A stretch of 64,000 nt of DNA from an uncultured Clostridia bacterium (GTDB taxonomy: Bacteria; Bacillota; Clostridia; TANB77; CAG-508): contig CALXWW010000006.1 in assembly GCA_944392545.1 (NCBI GenBank), forward strand, positions 35,921 through 99,920, in the 5' to 3' direction. Each line of letters begins with the position of its first letter. The stretch's first letter is position 1. Positions 9,993 to 19,942 of this stretch are shown piece by piece. The translations under genes and the position numbers were made by a program. The notes beneath the pieces are model-generated. The model did no database searches. It saw only the letters and a program-made list of their open reading frames with translations, and was not told the DNA's origin.

Positions 9993-10442
9993 TTATTTTT
10001 CTTCTTTTACTTCTTCAACTGTATCAACTACTTCTTCTACAGCTGGTGCTTCTTCTGCTAATTCTTCTTTTATTGTAATTTCTTTATTTTCTATTCTAGC
10101 ACCTGTATTTTCCTTTGTCTTAGCAGCTTTACCTACTCTGTCTCTTAAGTAATATAGTTTAGCACGTCTTGCTTTACCTACTCTTACTAATTCTACTTTT
10201 TCTACCATTGGAGAATGTACTAAAAATGTTTTTTCAACACCTACACCATAAGCTATTTTTCTTACAGTAAAAGTTGCGTTTACTCCTCCACCTTGTTTTT
10301 TAATTATAATTCCTTCAAATACTTGGATTCTTTCTCTGTTTCCTTCTTTAATTTTTTGGTGAACTCTTACAGTATCACCAACTTTAAGTTCTGGAATCTT
10401 ATTCTTCAATTGTTCGTGTTCTATTGATTTTATGATATCCAT
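9993..10442 (-). CDS. rplS: Ribosomal protein L19 with acidic C-terminal extension
   Basis: Residues 1-115 are ordinary L19, a 50S protein at the subunit interface, with the family stretch [13 protein letters not shown] and the C-terminal [12 protein letters not shown]. Typical L19 ends near residue 115. Here about 35 further residues follow, rich in Glu, Val and Ala. GAAGGAGG precedes the ATG. It is the last gene of the ffh-rpsP-rimM-trmD operon, 17 bases after trmD. Confidence 0.97.
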   Translation of the reverse strand: MDIIKSIEHEQLKNKIPELKVGDTVRVHQKIKEGNRERIQVFEGIIIKKQGGGVNATFTVRKIAYGVGVEKTFLVHSPMVEKVELVRVGKARRAKLYYLRDRVGKAAKTKENTGARIENKEITIKEELAEEAPAVEEVVDTVEEVKEEK

Positions 10443-10459
10443 TTGATATCCTCCTTCCT

Positions 10460-11137
10460 TTATTTATTTAATTTATTTAACAAATCAGGTCTTTTCTTTT
10501 CTGTGACCTCTAGCGCTTTTTCTTCTCGCCATCTTTTTATATTTTCATGATGACCAGATATTAATACTTCTGGTACTTTTTTACCTCTAAATTCTTCTGG
10601 CCTTGTATATTGAGGATATTCTAGAAGATTGTTACTAAAAGATTCTTCTTCTATTGATTCTTCATTTAGTACTCCTCTTACGTATCTACTAACAGAATCA
10701 ATTAATACCATAGCTGGTAGCTCTCCTCCTGTTAATACATAGTCTCCTATAGATATTTCCTCATCTACAATTTCATCTAGAACCCTTTGGTCTATTCCTT
10801 CGTAATGTCCACAAAGTAATATTAAATGATTTTCTTTTGATAGATCTTTTACTTCTTTTTGGTTTAATTTTTTGCCTTGTGGAGATAGATATATAACTTT
10901 AGCATCTTCTCTATCTTTAATAGAAGAATATGCATCATATACAACATCTGGCATCATAACCATACCAGCCCCTCCACCATAAGGAGTATCATCTACTTTT
11001 TTATGCTTATCTTTTGAAAAGTCTCTAATATTTATTAAATTAATTTCTATTAGTTTCTTTTCTTTTGCCTTTCCAATAATGCTTTCATCTAATGCTTTAA
11101 ACATTTCTGGAAAAAGTGTAAGTATATCAAATTTCAT
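10460..11137 (-). CDS. trmD: tRNA (guanine37-N1)-methyltransferase
   Basis: The product has 225 residues and is a SPOUT-family TrmD. It methylates G37 of tRNAs that carry G36-G37, which prevents +1 frameshifting. The knot-region motifs are [24 protein letters not shown] and [18 protein letters not shown] precedes the start, and rimM ends 12 bases upstream. Relevance here: the unusual tRNA-Gly at 43255..43328 has C36-G37, which is not the TrmD recognition pair, so its G37 is expected to remain unmethylated. Confidence 0.97.
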   Translation of the reverse strand: MKFDILTLFPEMFKALDESIIGKAKEKKLIEINLINIRDFSKDKHKKVDDTPYGGGAGMVMMPDVVYDAYSSIKDREDAKVIYLSPQGKKLNQKEVKDLSKENHLILLCGHYEGIDQRVLDEIVDEEISIGDYVLTGGELPAMVLIDSVSRYVRGVLNEESIEEESFSNNLLEYPQYTRPEEFRGKKVPEVLISGHHENIKRWREEKALEVTEKKRPDLLNKLNK

Positions 11138-11149
11138 TTTTCCTCCATT

Positions 11150-11659
11150 TTAAACTAAACCATCAATTAAATGAACTATTATTCTTTCATTTTCAATATC
11201 AATTTGCTTTATTACTTCTTTTGTAGAAGGAAGTAATATTTGTTTGCCTAATTCGTCTTTTACTACATATATATCATGGCTTTTGTTGTTATAAATATCA
11301 TCTACTTTTCCAAGTAAATTTCCTTTTTCATCATATACTGGAAGTCCAATTAAATCCGCTATAAAGTATGTATCTTTTGGAAGTTTTCTTGCAGCTTCCC
11401 TTTGTATTTTTATATAGCATCCTTTATATTTTTCTGCCATATTTATATCTTCTATACCTTTAAATTTAATTAATACTAAGTTTTTATGATATTTAATTTC
11501 TTCAATTTTCATTTCTATAAGTTCTTTGTTTTTTACCACAAATACACTATCTATCTCTTCAAATCTCTCTAAATCATCTGTAAATGGATTTACTTTAACA
11601 AAACCTTTGATACCAAATGTATTTACTATTTGACCTATTTCAAAATATTCCTGCTTCAT
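11150..11659 (-). CDS. rimM: 16S rRNA processing protein RimM
   Basis: The product has 169 residues, normal length. RimM assists maturation of the 30S head and binds S19. The N-terminal beta barrel begins EIGQIVNTFGIKGFVKV, and the C-terminal PRC barrel includes YFIADLIGLPVYDE and ILLPSTKEVI. It lies between khpA and trmD, the standard order in Firmicutes. Confidence 0.96.
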   Translation of the reverse strand: MKQEYFEIGQIVNTFGIKGFVKVNPFTDDLERFEEIDSVFVVKNKELIEMKIEEIKYHKNLVLIKFKGIEDINMAEKYKGCYIKIQREAARKLPKDTYFIADLIGLPVYDEKGNLLGKVDDIYNNKSHDIYVVKDELGKQILLPSTKEVIKQIDIENERIIVHLIDGLV

Positions 11660-11676
11660 TTTATTTTAAAGCTCTC

Positions 11677-11907
11677 CTAATCTAAAAATTCTACTACTAC
11701 CTTCTTTTTTTCTCTTGAACCTAAAGCTTTCATAAGAGTACGAATAGAATTTGCAACTTTACCTTGCTTTCCAATTACTCTTCCCATATCCTTATCATCC
11801 ACTTTAACTTCATAAATAACCTTTTCTGCTTCTTCTTTTTCATTTATAGAAATAGCTTCTTGGTTTTCTACTATGCTTTTGATTATTGTTTCTAAAACTT
11901 GTTTCAT
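11677..11907 (-). CDS. khpA: KH-domain RNA-binding protein KhpA
   Basis: The product is about 76 residues from the ATG behind GAAAGGA. A longer reading would overlap rpsP. The single KH domain carries the GxxG loop in GRVIGKQGKVANSIRTL. KhpA pairs with KhpB as a small-RNA chaperone and affects cell-envelope growth in Gram-positive bacteria. It lies between rpsP and rimM, the conserved place for this gene. Confidence 0.93.
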   Translation of the reverse strand: MKQVLETIIKSIVENQEAISINEKEEAEKVIYEVKVDDKDMGRVIGKQGKVANSIRTLMKALGSREKKKVVVEFLD

Positions 11908-11920
11908 AACAAATTCCTTT

Positions 11921-12154
11921 CTAGTTTGCCTTTTCAATTAAAGCTTTAACAGTATCTGTTGGCTTTGCACCATTTTTGATCCATTTTTCTACTTTTTCTT
12001 TATCTAAAACTATTGTAGATGGTTCTGTCATAGGATTATATGTTCCTATTTTTTCTATTATTTTTCCATCTCTTGGGCTTCTTGAATCAGCCACTACTAT
12101 ATGGTAAAATGGGGCTTTTTTTGCACCTTGTCTTTGTAGTCTTATCTTTACCAT
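11921..12154 (-). CDS. rpsP: Ribosomal protein S16
   Basis: The product has 77 residues. The start [20 protein letters not shown] and the [15 protein letters not shown] stretch are characteristic of S16, a 30S assembly protein. TAGGAGG precedes the ATG. It follows a small membrane-protein gene after ffh. Confidence 0.97.
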   Translation of the reverse strand: MVKIRLQRQGAKKAPFYHIVVADSRSPRDGKIIEKIGTYNPMTEPSTIVLDKEKVEKWIKNGAKPTDTVKALIEKAN

Positions 12155-12229
12155 TATTCTTTCACCTCCTATAAATTTTGATAAGAATTATATTAATTCT
12201 TAAATATATATTTAAAATTTAAAATCTAA

Positions 12230-12589
12230 TTAATAAACTGCTATTACTTTTTCTATTAACAATGTATTAGTAGCTAAGAATAATACTATATTTGGTATTA
12301 TAATAATAAGTATTGCCAAAATAATATCTAACGCTTTTTTTCCAAACACTTTTGCCATATATAGTACTACTATCGATGCTATACTAAATATCAAATTGAA
12401 TACAACAAATGGCATAGCTTTATACATCCTATACATTTCTATCGACATTTTACCTTCTTCTACAGGTGCCCTATAGTCTAAATATATAGTCGATGAATTT
12501 TCTATCAATTTATATGATATTAATGAAATAACTCCTGATATAACTAGAATAATTGCTATTACAATTAATATTTTTTTACTATTTTTCAT
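12230..12589 (-). CDS. Small membrane protein of unknown function
   Basis: The product has 119 residues. Predicted membrane helices lie near residues 7-27, 61-80 and 88-110, with an extracytoplasmic loop between the first two. It is inserted between ffh and rpsP, one base from the ffh stop, and probably shares that transcript. I recognise no family. The high Ile/Val content and lack of charged motifs give no clue to function. Confidence 0.75.
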   Translation of the reverse strand: MKNSKKILIVIAIILVISGVISLISYKLIENSSTIYLDYRAPVEEGKMSIEMYRMYKAMPFVVFNLIFSIASIVVLYMAKVFGKKALDIILAILIIIIPNIVLFLATNTLLIEKVIAVY

Positions 12590-12590
12590 A

Positions 12591-13943
12591 TTATTTTAAC
12601 ATTCCTTTCAAATCAGCTGGGTTTATTCCTTTCATCATTTTTCTCATATTTTTACTATCTTTCATTTGTCTCATCATTTTTTGAGTCATCTCAAAAGATT
12701 TCATAAATTTATTTATTTCTTGAACTGAAGTTCCACTACCTTTTGCAATTCTTACTCTTCTATTTCCATTTAGAAGTTTTGGATTCTTCCTTTCTTCTTT
12801 TGTCATAGAAGATATCATAGCTTCAATCCTTACAAATTCTTTATCATCAATTTTTACGTCTTTTAAAGCATTCATACCTGGTATCATTTTAAGTAATGAT
12901 GAAAAAGAACCCATCTTTTTGATTTGTCTTAATTGTGTCAAATAATCGTCTAAATCTAAGTCTTTTTTCTTTTTTAATTGTTTTTCTAGTTTTTCCGCTT
13001 CTTCTATATCAATAGCTTCTTCTGCTTTTTCTATAATTGAAAGTACGTCACCCATTCCTAAAATTCTTGATGCCATTCTTTCTGGATAGAAGACTTCAAT
13101 ATCGCTTAATTTTTCACCTGTTGCAGCAAATTTGATTGGTCTGCCGGTAATCTTTTTAACAGATATTGCAGCACCACCTCTTGTATCACCATCAAGTTTT
13201 GTAAGTACTACACCATCTATTCCCAATGCTTCATTAAATGCTTTTGCAACATTTACAGCATCTTGACCTGTCATTGAATCTACAACAAGTAAAATTTCAT
13301 GTGGTTTTACATTTGCCTTTACATTTTTAAGCTCTGTCATAAGTTCTTCATCTATATGTAAACGTCCTGCTGTATCTAGTATTACTACATCATTTAATTT
13401 GCTCATTGCAACATCTATTGCCTGTCTTGCAATTTTAACTACATCTTTTGAACTTTCATTTGCATAAACTGGTATATTTAGCTGTCCACCTACAACTTGA
13501 AGTTGCTTTATAGCTGCTGGTCTATATACATCACATGCAACTAAAAGTGGTTTTTTGCCTTGTTTTCTTAATAAATTTGCAATTTTCCCTGCTGTTGTAG
13601 TTTTACCAGATCCTTGAAGACCTACAAGCATTATTACTGTTGGTGGATTTGGTGTAAAATTAATCTTGCTTTCTGTTCCACCAAGAAGTTCTACTAATTC
13701 ATCTTTAACAATTTTTATAACTTGTTGACCTGGCGTTAATGATTTTAAAACATCTTGCCCTAATGCTTTTTCTTGTATGGTATTTATGAATTCTTTAACT
13801 ATCGCATAGTTAACATCTGCCTCTAATAATGCAAGTTTTACTTCTCTTAACATTTCCTTTAAATCTGATTCTGTAATTCTTGCTTTTCCTCTTAACTTTC
13901 TTGTTACTTCCTGTAATTTGGCAGATAATCCTTCAAATGCCAT
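12591..13943 (-). CDS. ffh: Signal recognition particle GTPase Ffh
   Basis: The product has 450 residues, normal for the family. Ffh binds signal sequences and 4.5S RNA and delivers nascent membrane proteins to FtsY. The N domain is followed by the G domain with GLQGSGKTTTAGKIA, the G3 motif DTAGR and the G4 motif TKLDGD. The C-terminal M domain is Met-rich (MIPGMNAL, MKSFEMTQKMMRQM). ylxM lies immediately upstream. Confidence 0.98.
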   Translation of the reverse strand: MAFEGLSAKLQEVTRKLRGKARITESDLKEMLREVKLALLEADVNYAIVKEFINTIQEKALGQDVLKSLTPGQQVIKIVKDELVELLGGTESKINFTPNPPTVIMLVGLQGSGKTTTAGKIANLLRKQGKKPLLVACDVYRPAAIKQLQVVGGQLNIPVYANESSKDVVKIARQAIDVAMSKLNDVVILDTAGRLHIDEELMTELKNVKANVKPHEILLVVDSMTGQDAVNVAKAFNEALGIDGVVLTKLDGDTRGGAAISVKKITGRPIKFAATGEKLSDIEVFYPERMASRILGMGDVLSIIEKAEEAIDIEEAEKLEKQLKKKKDLDLDDYLTQLRQIKKMGSFSSLLKMIPGMNALKDVKIDDKEFVRIEAMISSMTKEERKNPKLLNGNRRVRIAKGSGTSVQEINKFMKSFEMTQKMMRQMKDSKNMRKMMKGINPADLKGMLK

Positions 13944-13980
13944 ACTGTTTTCCTCCTTTATTTTTAAACTATATTTTTAT

Positions 13981-14328
13981 CTAGTTTAAACAAATTAGCT
14001 CTTTTCTAACGTTATTTAAGATCTTTTCTATTTTCTTATCTGATGAATTGTCTTTAATTTTGTTTAGTTCTAAAATTATTTCTTGTATTTGTTTCTCCTG
14101 TTTTAGCATCTTTTTCATGATTAAAAGCTTTTCTTCAAATTCGAAAAGTTTGTTTTCCCCCTTTTTTATTACGTCTCTTACTGCTTGTCTTGTTATATTA
14201 TTATTTTCAGCTATTTCAGAAAGTGATAAGTCATTGTTGTAATAGTCATCGATAAACTCATATTGTTTTTCGGTTAAAAGTTTTCCATATATTTGGCAAA
14301 GAATACTTATTTCGACCTTTTTTTCCAT
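13981..14328 (-). CDS. ylxM: YlxM-like SRP-associated HTH protein
   Basis: The product has 115 residues with a helix-turn-helix of the sigma-70 region 4 type near residues 18-60 (LTEKQYEFIDDYYNNDLSLSE, TRQAVRDVIKKGE). YlxM is encoded immediately before ffh in Firmicutes and modulates the signal recognition particle pathway. Here it is first in the operon and follows a strong terminator. Confidence 0.92.
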   Translation of the reverse strand: MEKKVEISILCQIYGKLLTEKQYEFIDDYYNNDLSLSEIAENNNITRQAVRDVIKKGENKLFEFEEKLLIMKKMLKQEKQIQEIILELNKIKDNSSDKKIEKILNNVRKELICLN

Positions 14329-14350
14329 TTTCTCACTTCCTAATTAAGAC

Positions 14351-14386
14351 AAAAATATATTAGCATTGTTTTGTAATGCTAATATA
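14351..14386 (-). terminator. Terminator of the thyA-folA-acyltransferase operon
   Basis: TATATTAGCATT and AATGCTAATATA form a 12-base-pair stem with a seven-base loop. It is followed by five T on the minus strand and separates the acyltransferase gene from ylxM. Confidence 0.85.
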
Positions 14387-14449
14387 CTTTACACCATTTT
14401 TATGAATTTGTCAAGTGTTTTTATGTTTTTTATGTATAAATTTATTGTT

Positions 14450-15589
14450 TTATGCTTCAATAAACTCATTTATCTTTTCATTTATATTATTATATTTTTT
14501 ATGTACTTTAAGTTGTATTTTATTAAATACTGGTATTTTTAAGAAGATTTCAAACACTATTCTTCTTATCTCTTCTATTAAAACACAACTTGTAAATATT
14601 ATAAATATACATAACAAATAATGTAATATAAAGTTGTTTTGCATTCCTGCAATATTAATATTTAAATTTGTATTCCATATTACTTGTCTATTTAATTCAT
14701 GTTCATGTATTAAATAAACTGCAAAAACATTTTTTGATACGAATGATATGCACTTGCCTGTATTTTCACCTTTTACTTTTATATTTTTAAAAAACATGAA
14801 TATAAATACCGCGCCTAAAAATGCAAAAACAGAATTAAATGCAATTACTCTATAGTTTGCATATTTTAATAAAATATTTAGGCTTGATATATTTTCAAAT
14901 ATTATCTTAAATATAAATCCTAATATTATGCAAATAATGAAATATAATAAATATTTATATTTATCTTTTCCTTCATCTTTATTTTTATATTTCTTAATAT
15001 AAGCACCAACTCCATATAGGAACATAAACCATAAAATACTATGCCCTCCAACTGCTTCAAAGTTTTGATTTAATGGTGTTATATTGTTTATTACACACAT
15101 TAATACAAAAAATATGATTAAAATTACCTTTAATTGTTTTTGATTTAGAGTATTTATCATTTTGTTCAAAAATGGAAATACTATGTATAATGCTAAATAT
15201 GGTACAATAAACCAATAATGCACATTTAACACTGGTGTAAACACATAAATTGTTTCTACAGAGCTCATTGGATTCACAACGCTATGATTTGTTATTTTGT
15301 ATAATAGGTATATTCCTAATGAATAAAATAACACTAATCCCCATAAATGTATTATCTTTTGAATTTTAAATTTGGAAGTTATTAAATAATATCCGCTTAT
15401 TAATACAAAACAATTCACGCCTACAGAACAAACTGTATTTAAGAATATAAAGAATATGTTTTGCAATGTATATGTTCCATTATTTTCTAGTACTCCACTA
15501 TTTTGAGTATAATGCAATGTAACAATCATAAACATTGCTATTATTCTTAATAGTTCAAAATTTGTATCTCTCTTTTTTACTTTTTGCAT
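14450..15589 (-). CDS. Acyltransferase family 3 membrane protein
   Basis: The product has 379 residues with about ten predicted membrane helices. The N-terminal stretch NFELLRIIAMFMIVTLHY carries the Arg and His expected of acyltransferase-3 enzymes, which move acetyl or other acyl groups onto sugars of envelope polymers. The C-terminal half retains FVSKNVFAVYLIHEHEL. GGGAG precedes the ATG. It closes an operon with folA and thyA; the link to folate metabolism is probably positional only. The exact substrate cannot be told from sequence. Confidence 0.9.
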   Translation of the reverse strand: MQKVKKRDTNFELLRIIAMFMIVTLHYTQNSGVLENNGTYTLQNIFFIFLNTVCSVGVNCFVLISGYYLITSKFKIQKIIHLWGLVLFYSLGIYLLYKITNHSVVNPMSSVETIYVFTPVLNVHYWFIVPYLALYIVFPFLNKMINTLNQKQLKVILIIFFVLMCVINNITPLNQNFEAVGGHSILWFMFLYGVGAYIKKYKNKDEGKDKYKYLLYFIICIILGFIFKIIFENISSLNILLKYANYRVIAFNSVFAFLGAVFIFMFFKNIKVKGENTGKCISFVSKNVFAVYLIHEHELNRQVIWNTNLNINIAGMQNNFILHYLLCIFIIFTSCVLIEEIRRIVFEIFLKIPVFNKIQLKVHKKYNNINEKINEFIEA

Positions 15590-15605
15590 TCAGTTTCTTC
15601 TCCCA

Positions 15606-16094
15606 TTATTTTCTTACATAAGTCACATACTCGTAATCGTAAGGATTTTTTTCATCTTTTATACCTTTTTTTGTTTCTACTACTTTCCAAATACCTTCAT
15701 CTATTTCTGGAAAATATACGTCTCCTTCAAATTCTTGGTTTATTTTGGTAATGTATAACTTATTTGCTCTAGGTAGTAATAATTTATATATAGTTGCACC
15801 ACCTATTACAAAATTTTCTTCTTCCGCTTCCTCATATTCTTTTAATTTGTTTATATTATCCATTATTTCTACATTTTCGTCATTTATATCTAATTTCATA
15901 TCATTGCAAAGTACAATGTGTTTTCTATTTGGAAGAACTCTACCGAGTGATTCAAAAGTTTTCCTTCCCATTATTATATTATGATTTGTTGTTAATCTTT
16001 TAAATCTTTTTAAATCCTCTGGTAAATGCCATATTAATTTATTATCCTTTCCTATAACATTATTTTTTGCAATAGCTACTATAATACTTAACAT
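15606..16094 (-). CDS. folA: Dihydrofolate reductase
   Basis: The product has about 162 residues from the ATG behind AAGGAGGA. An alternative start seven codons upstream would cross the thyA stop. DHFR reduces dihydrofolate with NADPH. Visible motifs are VIGKDNKLIWHLPEDLKRFK (active-site loop and acid), IIMGRKTFESLG (NADPH binding) and FVIGGATIYKLLL. It follows thyA by 10 bases, a logical pair because thymidylate synthase produces dihydrofolate. Confidence 0.97.
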   Translation of the reverse strand: MLSIIVAIAKNNVIGKDNKLIWHLPEDLKRFKRLTTNHNIIMGRKTFESLGRVLPNRKHIVLCNDMKLDINDENVEIMDNINKLKEYEEAEEENFVIGGATIYKLLLPRANKLYITKINQEFEGDVYFPEIDEGIWKVVETKKGIKDEKNPYDYEYVTYVRK

Positions 16095-16104
16095 ATCTTC
16101 CTCC

Positions 16105-16962
16105 TTAAATAGCAACCGGTATTTTTCCTATTTGAATATCTTTATTATAATCATAACCTTGTATTTCAAAATCTTCCACTTTAAAATCATAGAAATTTTT
16201 AGTTGGATTGCTTATAACTAATTTTGGATGAACGTCCATTGGCTCTGCTGATATTAATTTTTCTATAATAGGTACATGTCTATCATATATATGACAATCT
16301 CCTATATTGTGAGTAAGAGTTCCTACTTCCAATCCAGAGACTTGTGCAAACATACATAAAAGTGCTGCATACTGCATAGTATTCCAACCATTCGCTGCGA
16401 GCATATCTTGTGAACGTTGATTTAATATTAGGTGTAACTTTCCACCTTTTACTAGCCATTGCGTACCATATGCACATGGTTCTAGACTCATATCTTTTAA
16501 ATCTTCAAAATTAAATATATTTGTCATTATTCTACGACTTGCTGGATCATTTTTTAATAGATATAGTGCATAATCTACTTGGTCCATTTCTTTTATTCCA
16601 TCTTTTGTTTTAAATTCATATTTCTTTCCTAATTGATAACCATATGCTTTTCCTATGGTTCCTTTTTCATCTATCCATTGATCCCAAATATGTGAATTTA
16701 AGTCTTTTACATTATTAGATTTCTTTTGCCAAATCCATAATATTTCATCAATAGCTCTTATTATAGTTTTACTGTTATTTCTTAGTGTTATCATAGGAAA
16801 TTCTTTTCCCACATCATATACATTACTTACTCCAACTACAGAAATATAGTTTGCTTCTTCTCCATCCTGCCATCTAGTTCTTACATGTGTCCCTTCTGAA
16901 GAATAACCTTCTTTAATAATTTTTTTACATGTTTCAATAAAATTCTTGTCTGCTTCTGTCAT
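16105..16962 (-). CDS. thyA: Thymidylate synthase
   Basis: The product has about 285 residues from the ATG behind GAGGAGG. It methylates dUMP with methylenetetrahydrofolate. The catalytic Cys lies in SLEPCAYGTQW, a variant of the usual PCH..QF. The phosphate-binding region NQRSQDMLAANGWN and the nucleotide region GDCHIYDRH are intact. It starts two bases after the radical SAM gene stops and is followed by folA. Confidence 0.95.
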   Translation of the reverse strand: MTEADKNFIETCKKIIKEGYSSEGTHVRTRWQDGEEANYISVVGVSNVYDVGKEFPMITLRNNSKTIIRAIDEILWIWQKKSNNVKDLNSHIWDQWIDEKGTIGKAYGYQLGKKYEFKTKDGIKEMDQVDYALYLLKNDPASRRIMTNIFNFEDLKDMSLEPCAYGTQWLVKGGKLHLILNQRSQDMLAANGWNTMQYAALLCMFAQVSGLEVGTLTHNIGDCHIYDRHVPIIEKLISAEPMDVHPKLVISNPTKNFYDFKVEDFEIQGYDYNKDIQIGKIPVAI

Positions 16963-16964
16963 TT

Positions 16965-17855
16965 TTACTCCTCCTCTTTCCATTTTGGTACATATTCTTC
17001 TTCATGTTTACCTAATTCTTGTATATATCCATTTTTTAAATCTAAAGTAAATAAAAAGTTTTCTATCTCTTTATATTCCCTCTTGCTTAACTTTCTTCCT
17101 ATCTCATTATCATCTTTTGCTTTATATGTTGGAAAATATTGTGCCATTACGCTCACATATATGTCTCCTAAATTTTCTTTTATCCATTTTAATATATGCT
17201 TTGTGTTTTGCAAATGATTTGGTAAAACTAAATGCCTTATTATAACTCCTTTTTGTATTATTCCTTCTTCATTAAAAGTGGCTTGTCCTACTTGCCTATA
17301 CATTTCTTTTATTGCATTTGTTGCAATCTCAAAATATTTATCTACATTTGAGTACTTTTTAGATAAAATATCAGAATAATATTTCAAATCTGGTAAATAT
17401 ACATCTACATATCCTTCTAATGATTTTATCGTTTCAACTTTTTCATATCCATTTGTATTATATATTATTGGTATATTAAGTCCACCTTTTTTTGCTATTT
17501 TTATTGCTTCTATTATCTGATATGCATACATCGTTGGAGTAACTAAATTTATGTTATTAACTTTCTTTTCTTGTTGTCTTAAAAATATTTCTGCAAGTTC
17601 TTCTATAGTTATTTCTCTTCCTTTTCCAAGTTGACTTATTTCATAATTTTGACAATACATGCAGTTCATATTACAATTAGAGAAAAATATTGTTCCTGAA
17701 CCATTTTTACCACTTATACATGGTTCTTCATATTCGTGTGTTGATACAAGTGCAATTTTTATTTTATCGTTACATTTGCACCTTCCAATTTTACCATTCT
17801 CTCTATTTACTTTGCAATTATGTGGACATATTTGACATTTTTCTAGTTCTTTCAC
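16965..17855 (-). CDS. Radical SAM protein related to PflX (COG1313)
   Basis: The product has 296 residues. The SAM [4Fe-4S] motif CNMNCMYC lies near residue 60, after an N-terminal Cys cluster (CQICPHNC, GRC). PVIYNTNGYE-like and LVTPTMYAYQ segments match the PflA-like group of glycyl-radical activase relatives of unknown target. It overlaps the end of the DnaB-like gene by four bases and abuts thyA, so it is co-transcribed. No glycyl-radical enzyme is in view, so its substrate is unknown. Confidence 0.87.
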   Translation of the reverse strand: MKELEKCQICPHNCKVNRENGKIGRCKCNDKIKIALVSTHEYEEPCISGKNGSGTIFFSNCNMNCMYCQNYEISQLGKGREITIEELAEIFLRQQEKKVNNINLVTPTMYAYQIIEAIKIAKKGGLNIPIIYNTNGYEKVETIKSLEGYVDVYLPDLKYYSDILSKKYSNVDKYFEIATNAIKEMYRQVGQATFNEEGIIQKGVIIRHLVLPNHLQNTKHILKWIKENLGDIYVSVMAQYFPTYKAKDDNEIGRKLSKREYKEIENFLFTLDLKNGYIQELGKHEEEYVPKWKEEE

Positions 17856-19846
17856 TTCTGTTCTCCTACTCTTAGCTTCAAATATCCTAATTCATTCCAA
17901 ATGTTATATGCTAAATTTAGTCTAAATAGTACCTTGGGTTTTGCCCCTGCTCTATTTTTGTCTACTACACAAGCATAGTATCTTACATCTGGATCTTTAA
18001 ATTTTTCTAATTCAAAGAATTTGGTATCTACTTCTTCTAATGAATACTCATATTTATCTAAATCATCTCTTGCTATTTGTTTTATTAAGCACAGTGTATC
18101 TAATACTTCTTTCACAGTTCTGCTTACTGCTAAATCATTTACAGTTAAGTTTATTGGAAGTGTTGTACTTTCTGTTAATTGTAAGGTTGAACATATAAAC
18201 ATATCAAAATTTTGTGCTAAATTAGAAAGTATTGTTGCTGTTCTTTTTATTTCTTCTCCGTTTCCAATATTCGCTGTATCGGTTTTTAATGTATCATAAA
18301 ATACATATTCTATTTTTTCTTTATAGTAATAATTCATGATTACTTTTTGAAGTTCATCATTTGTATGATCTGTTATATTTATAAAGTATATTGAATTATT
18401 AATTTGGCTATTTATCCAGTCGGTTACAGCTATTGTTTTATTAAATTCATCAGATACTTTTTTTAATCTTTCTATAAACTCTTTTCTTGTTTCATTTGGT
18501 TCTTGTATTATAAATCCGTCTTCATCTACATTTACTTTTGCTTCTTTGCTTGGTCTAAACTTAAATTCTAATAATTCTCCTTCTGTTTTAGATATTTTTT
18601 GTCCATGTAATTTTTGTATTTCTGGATTATTTAATACTGTAGTTATTAAGCAAAGTTTCATTTTTTCTTCTGACATTTCATTTGAAATTACAAGTACTTT
18701 TTTCTTATGTACAAAAGCTGTATATGCAGAAAGATTTATTGTAAACCTACTCTTACCAGAGTTAGATGGCATTGCAAATGCCATAGTTTCTCCTTTGCGA
18801 ATTCCTTTAAATACACTTGATAATATATTAAATGGAAGATCTAATCCATTTGTTAGATTATTTTCTCCTTTTTCTAGGAATTCTGTTAAGTCTTCACTAA
18901 GTACTGCCTGTTTAAATTTTTGTGTAACACTTACTTGTACTATTGCAGCCTTTATTTCATCAGCAGACATTCTATCATACAGTTTATAATCTATAATATT
19001 TATTATTTGTTTTTGAACATCCTCTCGTGGTTCTTCTAGGTAACTTTTTCTTAAAATACACAATTTTCTTAATTCTGTATATATTTTTTCTGGATTTGTA
19101 TTTTCTCTTAAGATTTCACTTTTTAGCTTTTGTTTTAACATATATGTTTCATTATTATCTACTGAAAAGTTGAAGCCTTTTTTTGCTATCTCTGGAGTAA
19201 ATTCTCCTCCCTCTGTAAACAAAATACTTTTATATATATTTAGTAAATTAGGATCATCAAAATAGCAGTCTTCATTTATTATATAATATTTTGCAATTAA
19301 TTTTGGGTTATTTAAAAGTAATCCTATGTATATTTTCTCTAAATCTTCATTTCTTAATTTCATAGGATAAATTGATTCTTTATTTTTTACATCTTCTTTA
19401 TATATTACATCATCTTTTTCCTCATAATAATCATCAGTTTCATTTATTTTGACTGTAGTATCTACCTTTTGTTCTTTTGCTTCTTCTTCTTGATTTTCCA
19501 AATTTTCTTTATTATTTTCTTGATAATCATTGTCAATGTAATTATCATCTTCTGGCAAATTCTCCTCTGGCTCTATTTTTTCTTCTTGAACCATTTCATT
19601 TTTTTTCTTTCTTCCTCTTTTTTTCTTTTCTATATTATCACTTGTTTTTGTTTTATTAGTTTCTTCTTTGTTCTCCTTTTTATTTTCGTTATTCTGATTA
19701 TTTAACTTTCTTATTCTACTTAAGGCTTCTTCTAATTTTCCATAATCAATTAGCTTTCTAATTTCATCTATCTCATCTTTGTCTTTTTCTGCTTTTTCTA
19801 AAACTTCTAATATTTTGTATAACTTTGCCACATTATCATTTGCCAT
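17852..19846 (-). CDS. DnaB-like RecA-fold NTPase with charged linker
   Basis: The product has about 664 residues from the ATG at 19846; an upstream TTG has no good binding site. An N-terminal helical segment is followed by a Lys/Glu/Asn-rich linker (about 60-160). A DnaB N-terminal-like domain comes next, then a RecA-fold domain with Walker A PSNSGKSRF near residue 370 and Walker B YVFYDTL. The C-terminal VDKNRAGAKPKVLFRLN resembles the DnaB arginine-finger region. It is larger and more divergent than a canonical replicative helicase. It heads the operon with radical SAM, thyA and folA. A helicase role is inferred. Confidence 0.8.
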   Translation of the reverse strand: MANDNVAKLYKILEVLEKAEKDKDEIDEIRKLIDYGKLEEALSRIRKLNNQNNENKKENKEETNKTKTSDNIEKKKRGRKKKNEMVQEEKIEPEENLPEDDNYIDNDYQENNKENLENQEEEAKEQKVDTTVKINETDDYYEEKDDVIYKEDVKNKESIYPMKLRNEDLEKIYIGLLLNNPKLIAKYYIINEDCYFDDPNLLNIYKSILFTEGGEFTPEIAKKGFNFSVDNNETYMLKQKLKSEILRENTNPEKIYTELRKLCILRKSYLEEPREDVQKQIINIIDYKLYDRMSADEIKAAIVQVSVTQKFKQAVLSEDLTEFLEKGENNLTNGLDLPFNILSSVFKGIRKGETMAFAMPSNSGKSRFTINLSAYTAFVHKKKVLVISNEMSEEKMKLCLITTVLNNPEIQKLHGQKISKTEGELLEFKFRPSKEAKVNVDEDGFIIQEPNETRKEFIERLKKVSDEFNKTIAVTDWINSQINNSIYFINITDHTNDELQKVIMNYYYKEKIEYVFYDTLKTDTANIGNGEEIKRTATILSNLAQNFDMFICSTLQLTESTTLPINLTVNDLAVSRTVKEVLDTLCLIKQIARDDLDKYEYSLEEVDTKFFELEKFKDPDVRYYACVVDKNRAGAKPKVLFRLNLAYNIWNELGYLKLRVGEQK

Positions 19847-19942
19847 TTCTTTAGTTTTCCCCCTTCTAATCCAACCTACCCTTTGTCTCAAATTCTATCA
19901 TAGTTTATTTTATTTTACAAGATAACAAATTACTAAATTTTC

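Noticed and set aside
19469..19705. Plus-strand hydrophobic reading frames opposite the DnaB-like gene
   Set aside because: They are antisense shadows of the charged linker, with Phe/Leu runs from Lys/Glu codons.
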